21,110 nt of DNA from Gp13-AA77 sp036521995 (GTDB lineage: Bacteria > Acidobacteriota > Terriglobia > UBA7540). How positions within the stretch are numbered: position 1 is the first letter of the stretch; each line of letters starts with the position of its first letter. Below the pieces are notes generated by a model. That model saw only the letters and a list, made by a program, of their open reading frames with translations. It did not search any database and was not told the DNA's origin. The position numbers and the translations under genes are program-made. Location of the stretch: contig DATDGR010000056.1 in the NCBI GenBank assembly GCA_036521995.1, positions 1-21,110 of the forward strand, read 5' to 3'. This document shows, in pieces, positions 7,608 through 15,186 of this stretch.

Positions 7608-9812
7608 ATGCCCTTCGTGTCCACGTTGAAGAAAGGACTCTGGGTCGCCGCTTGCTTGCTGCTCAATCTCTCCCTGTGTGCCCAGGATACGAATTACTCA
7701 CCCGAAGGTGAGCAGATTCCCGGACCCAGCAACAACACCCGAACCGACGGCCCCTGGCCCCCCTACTGCTGCGCCAAAGGAAGCCAGCTCCCGGTGTCGC
7801 AGGCAACTCTTGCGGTGTGGCTTGCCGACGTCCGCAACTGGAGGCGTGAGCACCTGGTACGTATCGGCTACGAAGGTGCTGAATACGACCGACCGGAGCT
7901 CAAGTGGACGCAGTCAAGCTTCATCCAGCCGCAGATGATGGCTCAGGACCGCTATTTCTACGATCCAGTGGCGGGGCAATACACCGTCGACCGGTACCTG
8001 GCGGACCTGAAGAATCGTTATGGCGGGATCGATTCAGTGCTGGTCTGGCCCACTTACCCGAACCTGGGAGTCGACAGCCGGAACCAGTTTGATCTGATTC
8101 GCGACCTGCCGGGCGGGATTGAAGGTCTCCGCGCCATGATCGAGGCGTTTCATCGTTCCGGTGTGCGCGTGTTCTTTCCTTACAACCCGTGGGATCGCGG
8201 AACCCGGTCGGAGGGCGCTCCGGACTGGGAAGCCGTGGCCAAGCTAGCGGCAGCCACGGGCGCCGACGGTATCAACGGCGACACAATGGCGGCGGTTCCG
8301 ATCGCCTTTAGGCGCGCCTCCGATCAGACGGGTCATCCGATTGCGCTGGAGCCCGAAGGCGGACTTTCGAACGATGCTGATCCCGCCCTGGCTTGGAACA
8401 ACATGACCTGGGGCTATTGGAAATATCCCTTCGAGCCCATGATCAGCAAGAGCAAATGGCTGGAGCCCCGCCACACGGTGAATGTCTGCAACCGCTGGGC
8501 GCGCGACAAGATCGACGACCTTCAGTACGCCTTCTTCAACGGCGCCGGATACGTTAGTTGGGAGAACATCTGGGGCATCTGGAACCCAATTGATGATCGC
8601 GATGCCGAAGCCCTGCGTCGCATCGCGACCATCGAGCGGGCCCTAGCCGCGGTTCTGATCAGCCCGGGCTGGGAGCCCCACTCGCCAGTGCTGCAGTTCG
8701 GCGCCTTCGCCAGCCGATTCCCCGCCGAAGGCCGTACCTTGTGGACCCTGGTGAATCGCAATGAGTATGCGCTCGCCGGTCGCGAAATCGGGGTGCTCTC
8801 GCAGCCTGGCTGGCACTACTATGACCTTTGGCACGGGGTGGAACTCCAGCCCGAAGTGACGGGTTCCGAGGCCATCCTCAGCTTTGAGATGGAACCACGG
8901 GGCTACGGCGCCATTCTGGCCACTTCAGAGCTTTCTTCGGGTGAAAAGCAGTTGCTGGCCGCCATGCATACTCTCTCCGCCCGGCCCCTTGCCAGTTTCT
9001 CCCACGAGTGGCATTTCCTGCCTCAACACGCCGTGGAGATCGCTACCACCAAGCCCACGGCCACTGCGCCGGACGGTATGGTCGCAATTCCGGAAGGCGA
9101 CTATACCTTCGCGGTGTCAGGGATTGAGATTGAAGGTGGCAATCAGATTGGGCTAGACGTCCAGATGCCTTGGGAGGACTCGCCCCGTCGCGATCACTTT
9201 CACAGTATGCGTATCAAGAGCTTCTACATCGATCGCACCCCGGCGACCAACGCCGAGTTCAAGAAGTTTCTGGAAGCAACTCATTATCATCCCAGGGATG
9301 ATCACAATTTTCTGCGGGATTGGGAGAATGCGACTTTCCCTGACGGCTGGGCCAACAAGCCCGTCACCTGGGTCTCGTTGGAAGATGCTCGTGCCTACGC
9401 GGCCTGGGCCGGCAAGCGCTTGCCGCACGAATGGGAGTGGCAGTACGCGGCCCAGGGCGGGGACGGCCGTCTCTACCCCTGGGGCAATGACTGGGACCCG
9501 GGGGCCGTGCCCCCGCCAGACAAAGGTCGAACCCTGAGTCCGCCGGCTGAGGTTGGCCGCTACCCCAAGGGCGCGAGCCCTTTCGGTGTACTCGACCTCG
9601 TGGGCACCGTGTGGCAGTGGACCGATGAGTATGCGGACGATCACACCCGGGCGGCCATCTTACGCGGGGGCAGCTACTACCAACCGCAAGGGTCCCTCTG
9701 GTATTTCCCTCAGGCCTTCAAGCTGAACGAGCATGGAAAATACCTGCTGATGGCTCCCGGCGCCGACCGCTCCGGCACGGCGGGATTCCGTTGCGTGGTC
9801 GACAGGCCTTGA
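7608..9812 (+). CDS. Exported TIM-barrel hydrolase-like protein fused to an FGE/SUMF1-like domain without catalytic Cys
   Basis: This 734-aa protein begins with a signal peptide (KKGLWVAACLLLNLSLC, cut near residue 25). Residues about 60-440 look like a glycoside-hydrolase-type TIM barrel: alternating strands and helices (VLVWPTY, VRVFFPYNPWD), an Asp in GINGDTM (D225) and Glu in ALEPEGG (E248/E250) at the ends of consecutive strands, then a beta-rich tail. Residues about 488-732 are a formylglycine-generating-enzyme fold: MVAIPEGDYTF, a YIDRTPATNAEF segment, KPVTWVSLEDARAYAAWAGKRLP, YPWGNDWD, LDLVGTVWQWT, RGGSY and AGFRCV. True FGEs carry two active-site Cys just after RGGS; here that stretch (about 688-718) has none, so formylglycine formation is unlikely and a binding or structural role is more plausible. 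The substrate is unknown. No clear ribosome site precedes ATG 7608; the leader sequence decides the start. Confidence 0.8.
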   Translation: MPFVSTLKKGLWVAACLLLNLSLCAQDTNYSPEGEQIPGPSNNTRTDGPWPPYCCAKGSQLPVSQATLAVWLADVRNWRREHLVRIGYEGAEYDRPELKWTQSSFIQPQMMAQDRYFYDPVAGQYTVDRYLADLKNRYGGIDSVLVWPTYPNLGVDSRNQFDLIRDLPGGIEGLRAMIEAFHRSGVRVFFPYNPWDRGTRSEGAPDWEAVAKLAAATGADGINGDTMAAVPIAFRRASDQTGHPIALEPEGGLSNDADPALAWNNMTWGYWKYPFEPMISKSKWLEPRHTVNVCNRWARDKIDDLQYAFFNGAGYVSWENIWGIWNPIDDRDAEALRRIATIERALAAVLISPGWEPHSPVLQFGAFASRFPAEGRTLWTLVNRNEYALAGREIGVLSQPGWHYYDLWHGVELQPEVTGSEAILSFEMEPRGYGAILATSELSSGEKQLLAAMHTLSARPLASFSHEWHFLPQHAVEIATTKPTATAPDGMVAIPEGDYTFAVSGIEIEGGNQIGLDVQMPWEDSPRRDHFHSMRIKSFYIDRTPATNAEFKKFLEATHYHPRDDHNFLRDWENATFPDGWANKPVTWVSLEDARAYAAWAGKRLPHEWEWQYAAQGGDGRLYPWGNDWDPGAVPPPDKGRTLSPPAEVGRYPKGASPFGVLDLVGTVWQWTDEYADDHTRAAILRGGSYYQPQGSLWYFPQAFKLNEHGKYLLMAPGADRSGTAGFRCVVDRP

Positions 9813-9952
9813 TCAGCCATCGGTAGGGTTGCAGCCTTACCTCTACTCATGGCGGGGCCCCAGGGCCCGTTAGGCTAGCTGCGAGGCCAAGACCAGCGCA
9901 CACCCATTGTATGTGGGGGAGGTCTGCCTTCTCCGGTACCGGGCATCCCGCC

Positions 9953-10384
9953 TCAGATGTTCTGCTGCTCAAGGCGCTGTTGAGCCACCGATTCGCGGGC
10001 GCTGGTTGGCGGAAAGAACCCGGCAGGCACGCTCGAGGCCCCTAAAGCATCCGCTGTCCTCACGGAATCCGCTTCACAGGGCTCCGTGATATCCATCATC
10101 AGCCGGTATCCGCGGCCACGAAGGCACTGCAACCGGCGGGCCCGGGAGCCGAGGGCCTGTCGCACCTTCTGTGCTGCTTCTTTGACGCCATGCCTGGTGT
10201 CCACTTTCACGTCCGGCCACAGGAATCCCGCGATTTCGTGATACTTGACCAACTGGCGGGGCCGGCTGAGCAATAGCTCCAGGAAACGGAAGGGCTTGTC
10301 CTGAAGCCGCCGGAGTCTTCCGTTGCGGAACAGTTCTCCGGTATCAAGGTCTGCGACAAATCTTCGATCAAATTGCACCCTCAT
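9953..10384 (-). CDS. Lone OmpR/PhoB-type winged-helix DNA-binding protein
   Basis: This 143-aa protein has a Trans_reg_C winged-helix fold over about residues 8-95: a beta hairpin (GELFRNGRLRRL), LQDKPFRFLELLLSRP, the helix pair around LVKYHEIAGFLWPDV, recognition-helix region VKEAAQKVRQALG and the wing LRGRGYRLM. Unlike ToxR/CadC relatives it has no membrane helix, and unlike response regulators no receiver. Many Acidobacteriota proteins carry this domain followed by TPR or WD40-like repeats; here only about 45 low-complexity residues follow, so it may be a shortened relative. ATG 10384 has GAGG 7 nt upstream. It is the last gene of the five-gene minus-strand cluster, 38 bp after the FN3 gene, and may regulate it; that is inference. 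Confidence 0.82.
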   Translation of the reverse strand: MRVQFDRRFVADLDTGELFRNGRLRRLQDKPFRFLELLLSRPRQLVKYHEIAGFLWPDVKVDTRHGVKEAAQKVRQALGSRARRLQCLRGRGYRLMMDITEPCEADSVRTADALGASSVPAGFFPPTSARESVAQQRLEQQNI

Positions 10385-10422
10385 CGGATTTCCTCACTTG
10401 TGCTCGTCTTGGTTGACGCTCC

Positions 10423-10794
10423 TTAGGGAGTAGGAACCGTGGCCGAGGCCTGGCCAGAGTAGCCGCTTTCGCTGCTCCCCACCAGCGCGGTAGCCATGTA
10501 GTAGTATGTCGTGCCCGCAGTGACGCTGGAGTCGGTGTAAGCCGTTGCGGTGGCGCCGAGAGGCGAGCTCGTCAGTTTGGTGTAAGGCCCGCCGTTGGTC
10601 GTCGAGCGGTAGACGTTGTATCCCGTAACGCCCGAGGAGGTGCTGGCCGTCCAGGTGAGCGACGCGGAGTGCGTAGTCGCCAGCATCGACAAGGAGCCGC
10701 CGCCGCTGATGCTGCCTGTACCTGTCGCGGTCTGTGAGTGACACGCGGCACGGGACAGGCCCAACAGAAAAAGAACAAGCAGTACTCTTTTCAT
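10423..10794 (-). CDS. Secreted single fibronectin type III domain protein
   Basis: This 123-aa protein has a signal peptide (MKRVLLVLFLLGLSRAAC) followed by one FN3 domain over about 36-120. FN3 landmarks are SASLTWTAS (strand B with Trp), the GYNVYRSTTNGGPYTKL strand-C region, the TAYTDSSVTAGTTYYYMATAL strands E-F with the Tyr corner, and a terminal SATVP strand. FN3 modules in bacteria are usually accessory parts of extracellular enzymes or adhesins; a stand-alone one is unusual. A strong GGAGG site lies 7 nt upstream of ATG 10794. It is 62 bp downstream of the tail-fibre-like gene on the same strand, suggesting co-expression and perhaps surface association with it (inference). Confidence 0.85.
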   Translation of the reverse strand: MKRVLLVLFLLGLSRAACHSQTATGTGSISGGGSLSMLATTHSASLTWTASTSSGVTGYNVYRSTTNGGPYTKLTSSPLGATATAYTDSSVTAGTTYYYMATALVGSSESGYSGQASATVPTP

Positions 10795-10856
10795 TGCACT
10801 CCCTCCTCACTCCTGACCTTGCTGCCAGCTTAGCTCATAGCCTCGATCACCCTGCA

Positions 10857-13520
10857 TCAATTCGGATTGCCGACGCTGTGGTAGTTGAATGTAATCGTTG
10901 CCGAGGCGCTCACGTTCGCCGTCACCTGGGTGGTAGAAGCGGTGACCCAGTAGGTGATTCCCGGTTTGCTGGTGGGGGTCAGCACGCAGATCGGAGCAGC
11001 ATTGAAGGCCACGGTAAACGTATGGCTGGCCGACGTCGCCGCCGACACGCTGATGGTACCGGCGAGGTCGCTGCTCGCGGACGTCTGGTTCAGGTGGCCG
11101 AGGTGAGTGGAGACCACCTGGGGCGAGGCCGCCGTCCCGCCCAGATCCCCCGCCAGTTGCGGAATCGGCACGAAGGAACCGCCGTTCAGCGCCACCTGGG
11201 CCGTGTGGGTGGTGGCATCGCCCAGGCAAAGGACGTCTTTGCCGGCGGCTGCTCCCGAGCATGTGCCTTCAGTGCCGCTCATCACGAACGGGCCGGTGGC
11301 GGTGGAGGTGAAAGAAGTCGCGGTTACGTTGCCGGAAGCGTCTACCTTGAACAGATCCGCGGTCTTGGCGTTGTTCTGAAAGTGAATCAGATTGCCTGTC
11401 GGAGACGTGTCGGTGAAGCGGACGCCGAAAAAGGTGTCGTTTCCGTTGGCCAACTGATTGAGAGTGACCACGCCCGTGGCCGAAGCATAGGTCAGGTTCG
11501 AACTGCCTCCGAACGCGCCGCTGTTATTGAACTCGAACTGCGTACTCGAGCCGCCCGGAGCGCCGCCACCGCCACCGGGACAGGCGGCAAAGGAGGGGTC
11601 GGCGGAAGAGCCATTCGACACGAGGCACTGGCCTGAGGTTCCCGGACCGGCCACACCGAAGGCGCTCGAGCCTTCGCCGAGTAGCAAGCCGTGAGCCGTG
11701 AAAGTGGCGGCGCCCGACCCGCCCTGGGCCGGGGTCAACGGCGAAGCCAGGTGAGTGGAGACCACCTGGGGCGAGGCCGCCGTCCCGCCCAGATCCCCCG
11801 CCAGTTGCGGGATCGGCACGAAGGAACCACCGTTCAGAGAGACCTGGGCCGTGTGGGTGGTTGTGTCGCCCAGGCAAAGGACATCCTTGCCGGCTGCCGA
11901 TCCCGAGCATGTGCCTTCAGTGCCGCTCATCACGAACGGGCCGGTGGCGGTGGAGGTGAAAGAAGCCGCGGTTACGTTGCCGGAAGCGTCTACCTTGAAC
12001 AGATCCGCGGTCTTGGCGTTGTTCTGAAAGTGAATTAGATTCCCGGTCGGTGATGTATCGGTGGCGCGGGCGCCGAAAAAGGTGTCGTTTCCGTTCGCCA
12101 TCTGATTGAGGGTGACCACCCCCGTGGCGGAGGCATAGGTCAGGTTCGAACTGCCTCCGAACGCACCGCTGTTATTGAACTCGAACTGCGTACCCGAGCC
12201 GCCAGGCGCGCCTCCGCCGCTAGGGCAGGCGGCGAACGAAGGATCAGCCGAAGAACCATTGGAGACGAGGCACTGGCCTGAGGTTCCCGGCCCGGCCACA
12301 CCGAAGGCGCTCGAGCCTTCGCCGAGCAGCAAGCCGTGAGCCGTGAAAGTGGCGGCGCCCGACCCGCCCTGGGCCGGAGTCAGCGGCGAAGCCAGGTGAG
12401 TGGAGAGAACCTGGGGTCCCGACGCGGTCCCGCTCAGGTCTCCCGCAAGCTGTAGAACGCCCAAGGCGGAAACCGAGGCTGCAGGCAACTGGGCGGAAGT
12501 CGCGGACCCGGTGAGGCCGCTGAACGCCGGTTGCGCGCAGGTGGGCGCCCCGGAATTCGTGGCGGTGACATACTGGTTTGCCGCACAGGAGCCAAGGCCC
12601 GCCCCGGTGGCCGGCGTGGACGGTGTCCACAGTGTACCGTTATAGGTCAACACCTGGTTGGCGGCCGGAGCTGTCGAGGCAACTGCAATCCCTTGGATAC
12701 TCGCTACCTTGGGCGCAGCCGCCGTTCCCCCCAGGTCGCCTGCAAGTTGCAACGCCCCCTGGGCGGACGCAGAGGCGGCGGGTAACTGGGTGGGGCTGGC
12801 AGTGCCGCTCAGGCTCGAAAGAGACGGTTGGGTTGGCGTCCACTGCGACCCGCTCCATCCGAGAAGCTGGTTCGCCGAAGGCGCCGTGGATGAAACGGGT
12901 TTTCCTTGCAGCCCCGCTACCACGGGGGCAGCCGCCGATCCCGACAGGTCGCCGCCTAGCTGCAGGATGCCCTGGCTGGCCGCGGTGGCGAGAGGCAACT
13001 GGGCGATCGACGCTGTTCCTGAAAGACTTGCGAAGCCTGGTTGGGCGCAGGTAGGCGCAATGCTGCCGACAGCCGTCATGAACTGGTTCGCGGGACAGCT
13101 TCCGGTAACGACGCCAGAGCTCGGTGCCACGAACCACGTCCGCACATCGGTAATGGTGGTAATCGCAGAGGAAGACGTCGCCACGATGGCCACCGGGATT
13201 AGCGTGGAGGTAAATCCGGTGGTGTTGGTGTTGGGCGCGCAGCTCAGGGTCGGATCGAGGTAGACGTAGTTGGTCGCACCGGCAGCCAGAGTGACCGTCC
13301 CGCCCGAGTAGCTCTGCGCCGCGCCGCCACAGAACGCCGTGCCGGCAGCCACATTCAGCGCGAGACCACTGCCCGCGGTGGGCCGGTAACCCGGAGCAAC
13401 GCCCTGGACGTAGGTGGCGTTGATGCGCGTGGTCGATTGCGCCGTGGTCGGCTGTTGCGGAGCGGCCCAAGCGGGCCCAAAACCCGCCAAAAGAACGATC
13501 AACGTGAGAATCTTCTTCAT
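10857..13520 (-). CDS. Secreted phage-tail-fibre-like repeat protein with long tandem duplication
   Basis: This 887-aa protein starts with a Sec signal peptide (MKKILTLIVLLAGFGPAWA, cut before AP). Residues about 30-130 resemble the N-terminal module of phage tail-fibre proteins (TNYVYLDP, then IPVAIVAT...ITTITDVRTWF). Residues about 140-370 hold shorter repeats with GDLSG/GDLGG, STAPSANQLL and SGSQWTP motifs. Residues about 374-588 and 589-804 are two near-identical copies of a 215-216-residue unit. Residues about 805-887 form a distinct C-terminal domain (AFNAAPICVLTPTS) of the type that ends tail-fibre or adhesin proteins. The composition is Gly/Ala/Ser/Thr-rich with very few charged residues. 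ATG 13520 has AAGGGG upstream and overlaps the preceding stop by 4 bp. Likely a surface-displayed fibre or adhesin; the Sec signal argues against a true phage virion part. Target unknown. Confidence 0.85.
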   Translation of the reverse strand: MKKILTLIVLLAGFGPAWAAPQQPTTAQSTTRINATYVQGVAPGYRPTAGSGLALNVAAGTAFCGGAAQSYSGGTVTLAAGATNYVYLDPTLSCAPNTNTTGFTSTLIPVAIVATSSSAITTITDVRTWFVAPSSGVVTGSCPANQFMTAVGSIAPTCAQPGFASLSGTASIAQLPLATAASQGILQLGGDLSGSAAAPVVAGLQGKPVSSTAPSANQLLGWSGSQWTPTQPSLSSLSGTASPTQLPAASASAQGALQLAGDLGGTAAAPKVASIQGIAVASTAPAANQVLTYNGTLWTPSTPATGAGLGSCAANQYVTATNSGAPTCAQPAFSGLTGSATSAQLPAASVSALGVLQLAGDLSGTASGPQVLSTHLASPLTPAQGGSGAATFTAHGLLLGEGSSAFGVAGPGTSGQCLVSNGSSADPSFAACPSGGGAPGGSGTQFEFNNSGAFGGSSNLTYASATGVVTLNQMANGNDTFFGARATDTSPTGNLIHFQNNAKTADLFKVDASGNVTAASFTSTATGPFVMSGTEGTCSGSAAGKDVLCLGDTTTHTAQVSLNGGSFVPIPQLAGDLGGTAASPQVVSTHLASPLTPAQGGSGAATFTAHGLLLGEGSSAFGVAGPGTSGQCLVSNGSSADPSFAACPGGGGGAPGGSSTQFEFNNSGAFGGSSNLTYASATGVVTLNQLANGNDTFFGVRFTDTSPTGNLIHFQNNAKTADLFKVDASGNVTATSFTSTATGPFVMSGTEGTCSGAAAGKDVLCLGDATTHTAQVALNGGSFVPIPQLAGDLGGTAASPQVVSTHLGHLNQTSASSDLAGTISVSAATSASHTFTVAFNAAPICVLTPTSKPGITYWVTASTTQVTANVSASATITFNYHSVGNPN
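11101..11748 (-). repeat. Long tandem repeat, copy nearest the 3' end of the fibre-like gene (648 bp)
   Basis: This copy matches 11749-12393 almost base for base and encodes 216 residues including the GGSSTQFEFNNSGAFG, LIHFQNNAKTADLFKV and LCLGD motifs. It differs in length by one codon in the Gly-rich linker and by scattered substitutions, several of them synonymous. Both period lengths are multiples of three, so the reading frame is kept. High nucleotide identity implies recent duplication or continuing gene conversion. Confidence 0.9.
11749..12393 (-). repeat. Long tandem repeat, second copy (645 bp)
   Basis: This is the partner of the 648-bp unit at 11101-11748, lying head-to-tail with it. 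A further partial similarity continues from 12394, where the GDLSGTASGPQVLSTHL segment resembles the end of the unit (GDLGGTAASPQVVSTHL). This suggests the unit grew by unequal crossing-over between short GDLxG repeats. Confidence 0.9.
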
Positions 13521-13924
13521 TTCTGCCCCTTCGTCTCTATTATTGGCTCGGGCTTGGCTTCGATGGGCGTCCCGGCCAGGTTGGTTTCGGAGGAGGTCTT
13601 AGGTCCAGGTGCTGAGTCACGACGGAGAGCATTATCGAGCTCGGCAATGCCAGGTTTCAGTAGTTGAAGCACGTGCTCCCTGACTTCAACGGGAGTCGAG
13701 GGTTCCGTCTTGACCGGGACCCCTGCCGCCGGCGTCGCCGGCGAACGGAGCTCTCCGCCGACCACCGGCAGGTTCTTGAGCTCCAGCCGGGGCTGAAGAC
13801 CCCTTGCGCGCTCGAGGACGGTCTGCAACCAGCCGAGACCAACGTCAAGCGAGTGGCGCACGGCCGCTATTGCGCGGTCCCACAATCGAGCGGCATATCT
13901 TCCGCTAGCTTGCTGATTCGGCAT
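13517..13924 (-). CDS. Hypothetical protein in the fibre-gene cluster
   Basis: I do not recognise this 135-aa protein. It has no signal peptide. Residues about 5-45 are predicted amphipathic helix (AARLWDRAIAAVRHSLDVGLGWLQTVLERARG), followed by a Pro-rich linker (about 60-80), a second helix near 78-102 (VEVREHVLQLLKPGIAELDNAL), and a polar Pro/Glu/Lys-rich tail. ATG 13924 lies 7 nt after a GGGAG site inside the end of the zinc-ribbon gene, 3 bp past its stop. Its own stop overlaps the fibre gene start by 4 bp. The tight packing suggests translational coupling and a role with the fibre protein, possibly as an assembly or chaperone factor; that is a guess from context. Confidence 0.7.
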   Translation of the reverse strand: MPNQQASGRYAARLWDRAIAAVRHSLDVGLGWLQTVLERARGLQPRLELKNLPVVGGELRSPATPAAGVPVKTEPSTPVEVREHVLQLLKPGIAELDNALRRDSAPGPKTSSETNLAGTPIEAKPEPIIETKGQK

Positions 13925-13927
13925 TGC

Positions 13928-14101
13928 TTAGCTCCCGGGCGGCGTCACGTCGCTATCCCCGTCCTGAGGGACTGCCAGCACCGACGTGCCGCAGTTGGGA
14001 CAGGATCCGTTAAGCGCCGCCAGTCCGTTGAATCCGCAGGTACACCGCAGGAACACCACGATCCGCTTGGAAGTGATCTGCCCTGGGTATGGATTGCTCA
14101 T
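13928..14101 (-). CDS. 57-aa zinc-ribbon miniprotein, first gene of the fibre cluster
   Basis: A small minus-strand frame from ATG 14101 to TAA 13928 encodes 57 residues with two Cys knuckles: C20-T-C22 (FLRCTCGF) and C34-P-N-C37 (GSCPNCGT). The 11-residue loop between the pairs fits a single zinc ribbon. There is no signal peptide, so it should be cytoplasmic. It stops 3 bp before the next gene, whose ribosome site (GGGAG) lies within its last codons, which argues that it is really translated as part of the operon. Its own ribosome site is weak (AAGAG about 8 nt upstream). Zinc ribbons this small often bind nucleic acid or act as adaptors; the partner here is unknown. Confidence 0.72.
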   Translation of the reverse strand: MSNPYPGQITSKRIVVFLRCTCGFNGLAALNGSCPNCGTSVLAVPQDGDSDVTPPGS

Positions 14102-14490
14102 AAAATTACTCTTTTCAGTGGCTTATCCAACAACTTGTTGATCGGTCCGAATCGAAACCGGCGATCCGCGATGTTCTCCGAAACCCTCAAAGTCGCGATC
14201 CCAGAGGTCGTTCTGGTCCTGAGCGACGTGCCCGATCATTATTTTAGCTCTTGACGACACGATTCCACTTATCCCTGTCTGACTCTGCAGATGTCATCCA
14301 GTTTTTCGTCCCGATTTTGTCTCTAAATCGACTCTAGCGCGGGCAGGTGAGAATATGGGAATATGCGAGAAGCGTGAGAGGGATTAATTCGTTTATTATA
14401 ATCATACGGTTGAATTGTGGAAAAGTGCGCCTCGGAGAGGTTGGGGCAAAGAGTGAGAAAAACTGACACACATTCACCGGCAGAGGAAAT
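14102..14490. other. 389-bp AT-rich gap between the two-component system and the fibre cluster
   Basis: I see no credible gene here. The GC content drops well below that of the surrounding genes, with an AT-rich core near 14385-14410 containing the self-complementary ATTATAAT at 14395-14402, a possible -10 element on the minus strand but without a good -35. Short direct repeats (GAATATG/GGAATATG) lie near 14351-14365. It should hold the cluster promoter and any terminator of the response-regulator gene, but I found no strong hairpin with a T run. Confidence 0.5.
14128..14140. promoter_or_regulatory. Small perfect palindrome upstream of the zinc-ribbon gene, possible operator
   Basis: CAACAA and TTGTTG form a perfect inverted repeat around one central base, 27 bp before ATG 14101. 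Its position between the likely promoter and the first gene of the cluster suits an operator, possibly for the winged-helix protein of the same cluster. Short palindromes also occur by chance. Confidence 0.25.
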
Positions 14491-15171
14491 TCATTGTCTC
14501 TTGACCAGCCCGTGGTTGATCGCAAAGACGGCCACTTCAAGTCGACTTGAAACCCCAAGTTTGTCGAAGATGCTGCTCAAGTGATGCTTCACCGTTTGCT
14601 GGCTGATTGAGAAACGGCTCGCAATGTCCCTGTTTGAGTAGCCGGCTACGACGGTTTCAACGATGCCAAGCTCGCGTTCGGTCAAGCCGAACTTCTTCTG
14701 CGGTGATCTGGACCCAGCAGAGACGACGGAGCGGAGGGCCTCGATCAGCCCATCGACCATTTCGCGGGCAACCCAGTAGTGACCTGACATCACGCCACGA
14801 ATGGCGTCCGACAACACCTCCGTCGCCGAATCCTTCAGAACGACGCCGTAGGCGCCCAGTTGCAAGGCTTTGACGAGTTGAAACCTGTCGATGGCGGCCG
14901 TCAGCACGATTGTGCGTATCGGGGAAGGAGAACTTGCAAGGTCGCGCAGCGCGTCGATCCCGCTGCGCGAGGGCATGGCAAGATCAAGCAGAAGCACATC
15001 CGGTTTGAGTTGGCGGGCCTTTTGCGCCGCTTCCGCACCTTGACTCGCCTGGCCCACCACGGTGAAACTGGCCTCAGCCTCGAGCATCCTTCGAACGGCG
15101 TCGCGAAATCCCGGGTGATCATCCGCAATCAAGACCCGGCAAGGATTCGAGTTTGTGTCCATAGACCCCAT
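14491..15171 (-). CDS. NarL/FixJ-family response regulator (REC + LuxR HTH)
   Basis: This cytoplasmic transcription factor is controlled by phosphorylation. The receiver holds the acidic pair in LIADDHPGF, phosphoacceptor Asp in LLLDLAMPS, Thr in VLTAA and Lys in VLKDSA, so all signalling residues are present. The C-terminal LuxR-type helix-turn-helix reads LTERELGIVETVVAGYSNRDIASRF then QTVKHHLSSIFDKLGV. Candidate starts are TTG 15183, ATG 15171 and ATG 15162 (MDTNSNP); none has a strong ribosome site, and I chose the first ATG. The kinase stop is 15 bp upstream (3 bp if TTG is used), so the pair is translationally linked. Targets are unknown; the fibre cluster directly downstream is an attractive candidate. 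Confidence 0.95.
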   Translation of the reverse strand: MGSMDTNSNPCRVLIADDHPGFRDAVRRMLEAEASFTVVGQASQGAEAAQKARQLKPDVLLLDLAMPSRSGIDALRDLASSPSPIRTIVLTAAIDRFQLVKALQLGAYGVVLKDSATEVLSDAIRGVMSGHYWVAREMVDGLIEALRSVVSAGSRSPQKKFGLTERELGIVETVVAGYSNRDIASRFSISQQTVKHHLSSIFDKLGVSSRLEVAVFAINHGLVKRQ

Positions 15172-15186
15172 CACACACCGCAATGC

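Noticed and set aside
7608..9812. Possible diversity-generating retroelement target, since FGE/C-lectin folds are typical targets
   Set aside because: No reverse transcriptase, template repeat or adenine-rich variable region was found in the window.
9855..9870. GC-rich hairpin after the TIM-barrel/FGE gene as a terminator
   Set aside because: The stem is only about 5 bp (GGGCC/GGCCC) and no T run follows.
10734..12038. Plus-strand open frames opposite the fibre-like gene
   Set aside because: They are antisense shadows; they duplicate with the DNA repeat and lack ribosome sites.
9953..14101. Prophage remnant or contractile injection system
   Set aside because: Only a fibre-like protein is present, and it carries a Sec signal peptide; no capsid, sheath, tube, baseplate, integrase or lysis gene is visible.
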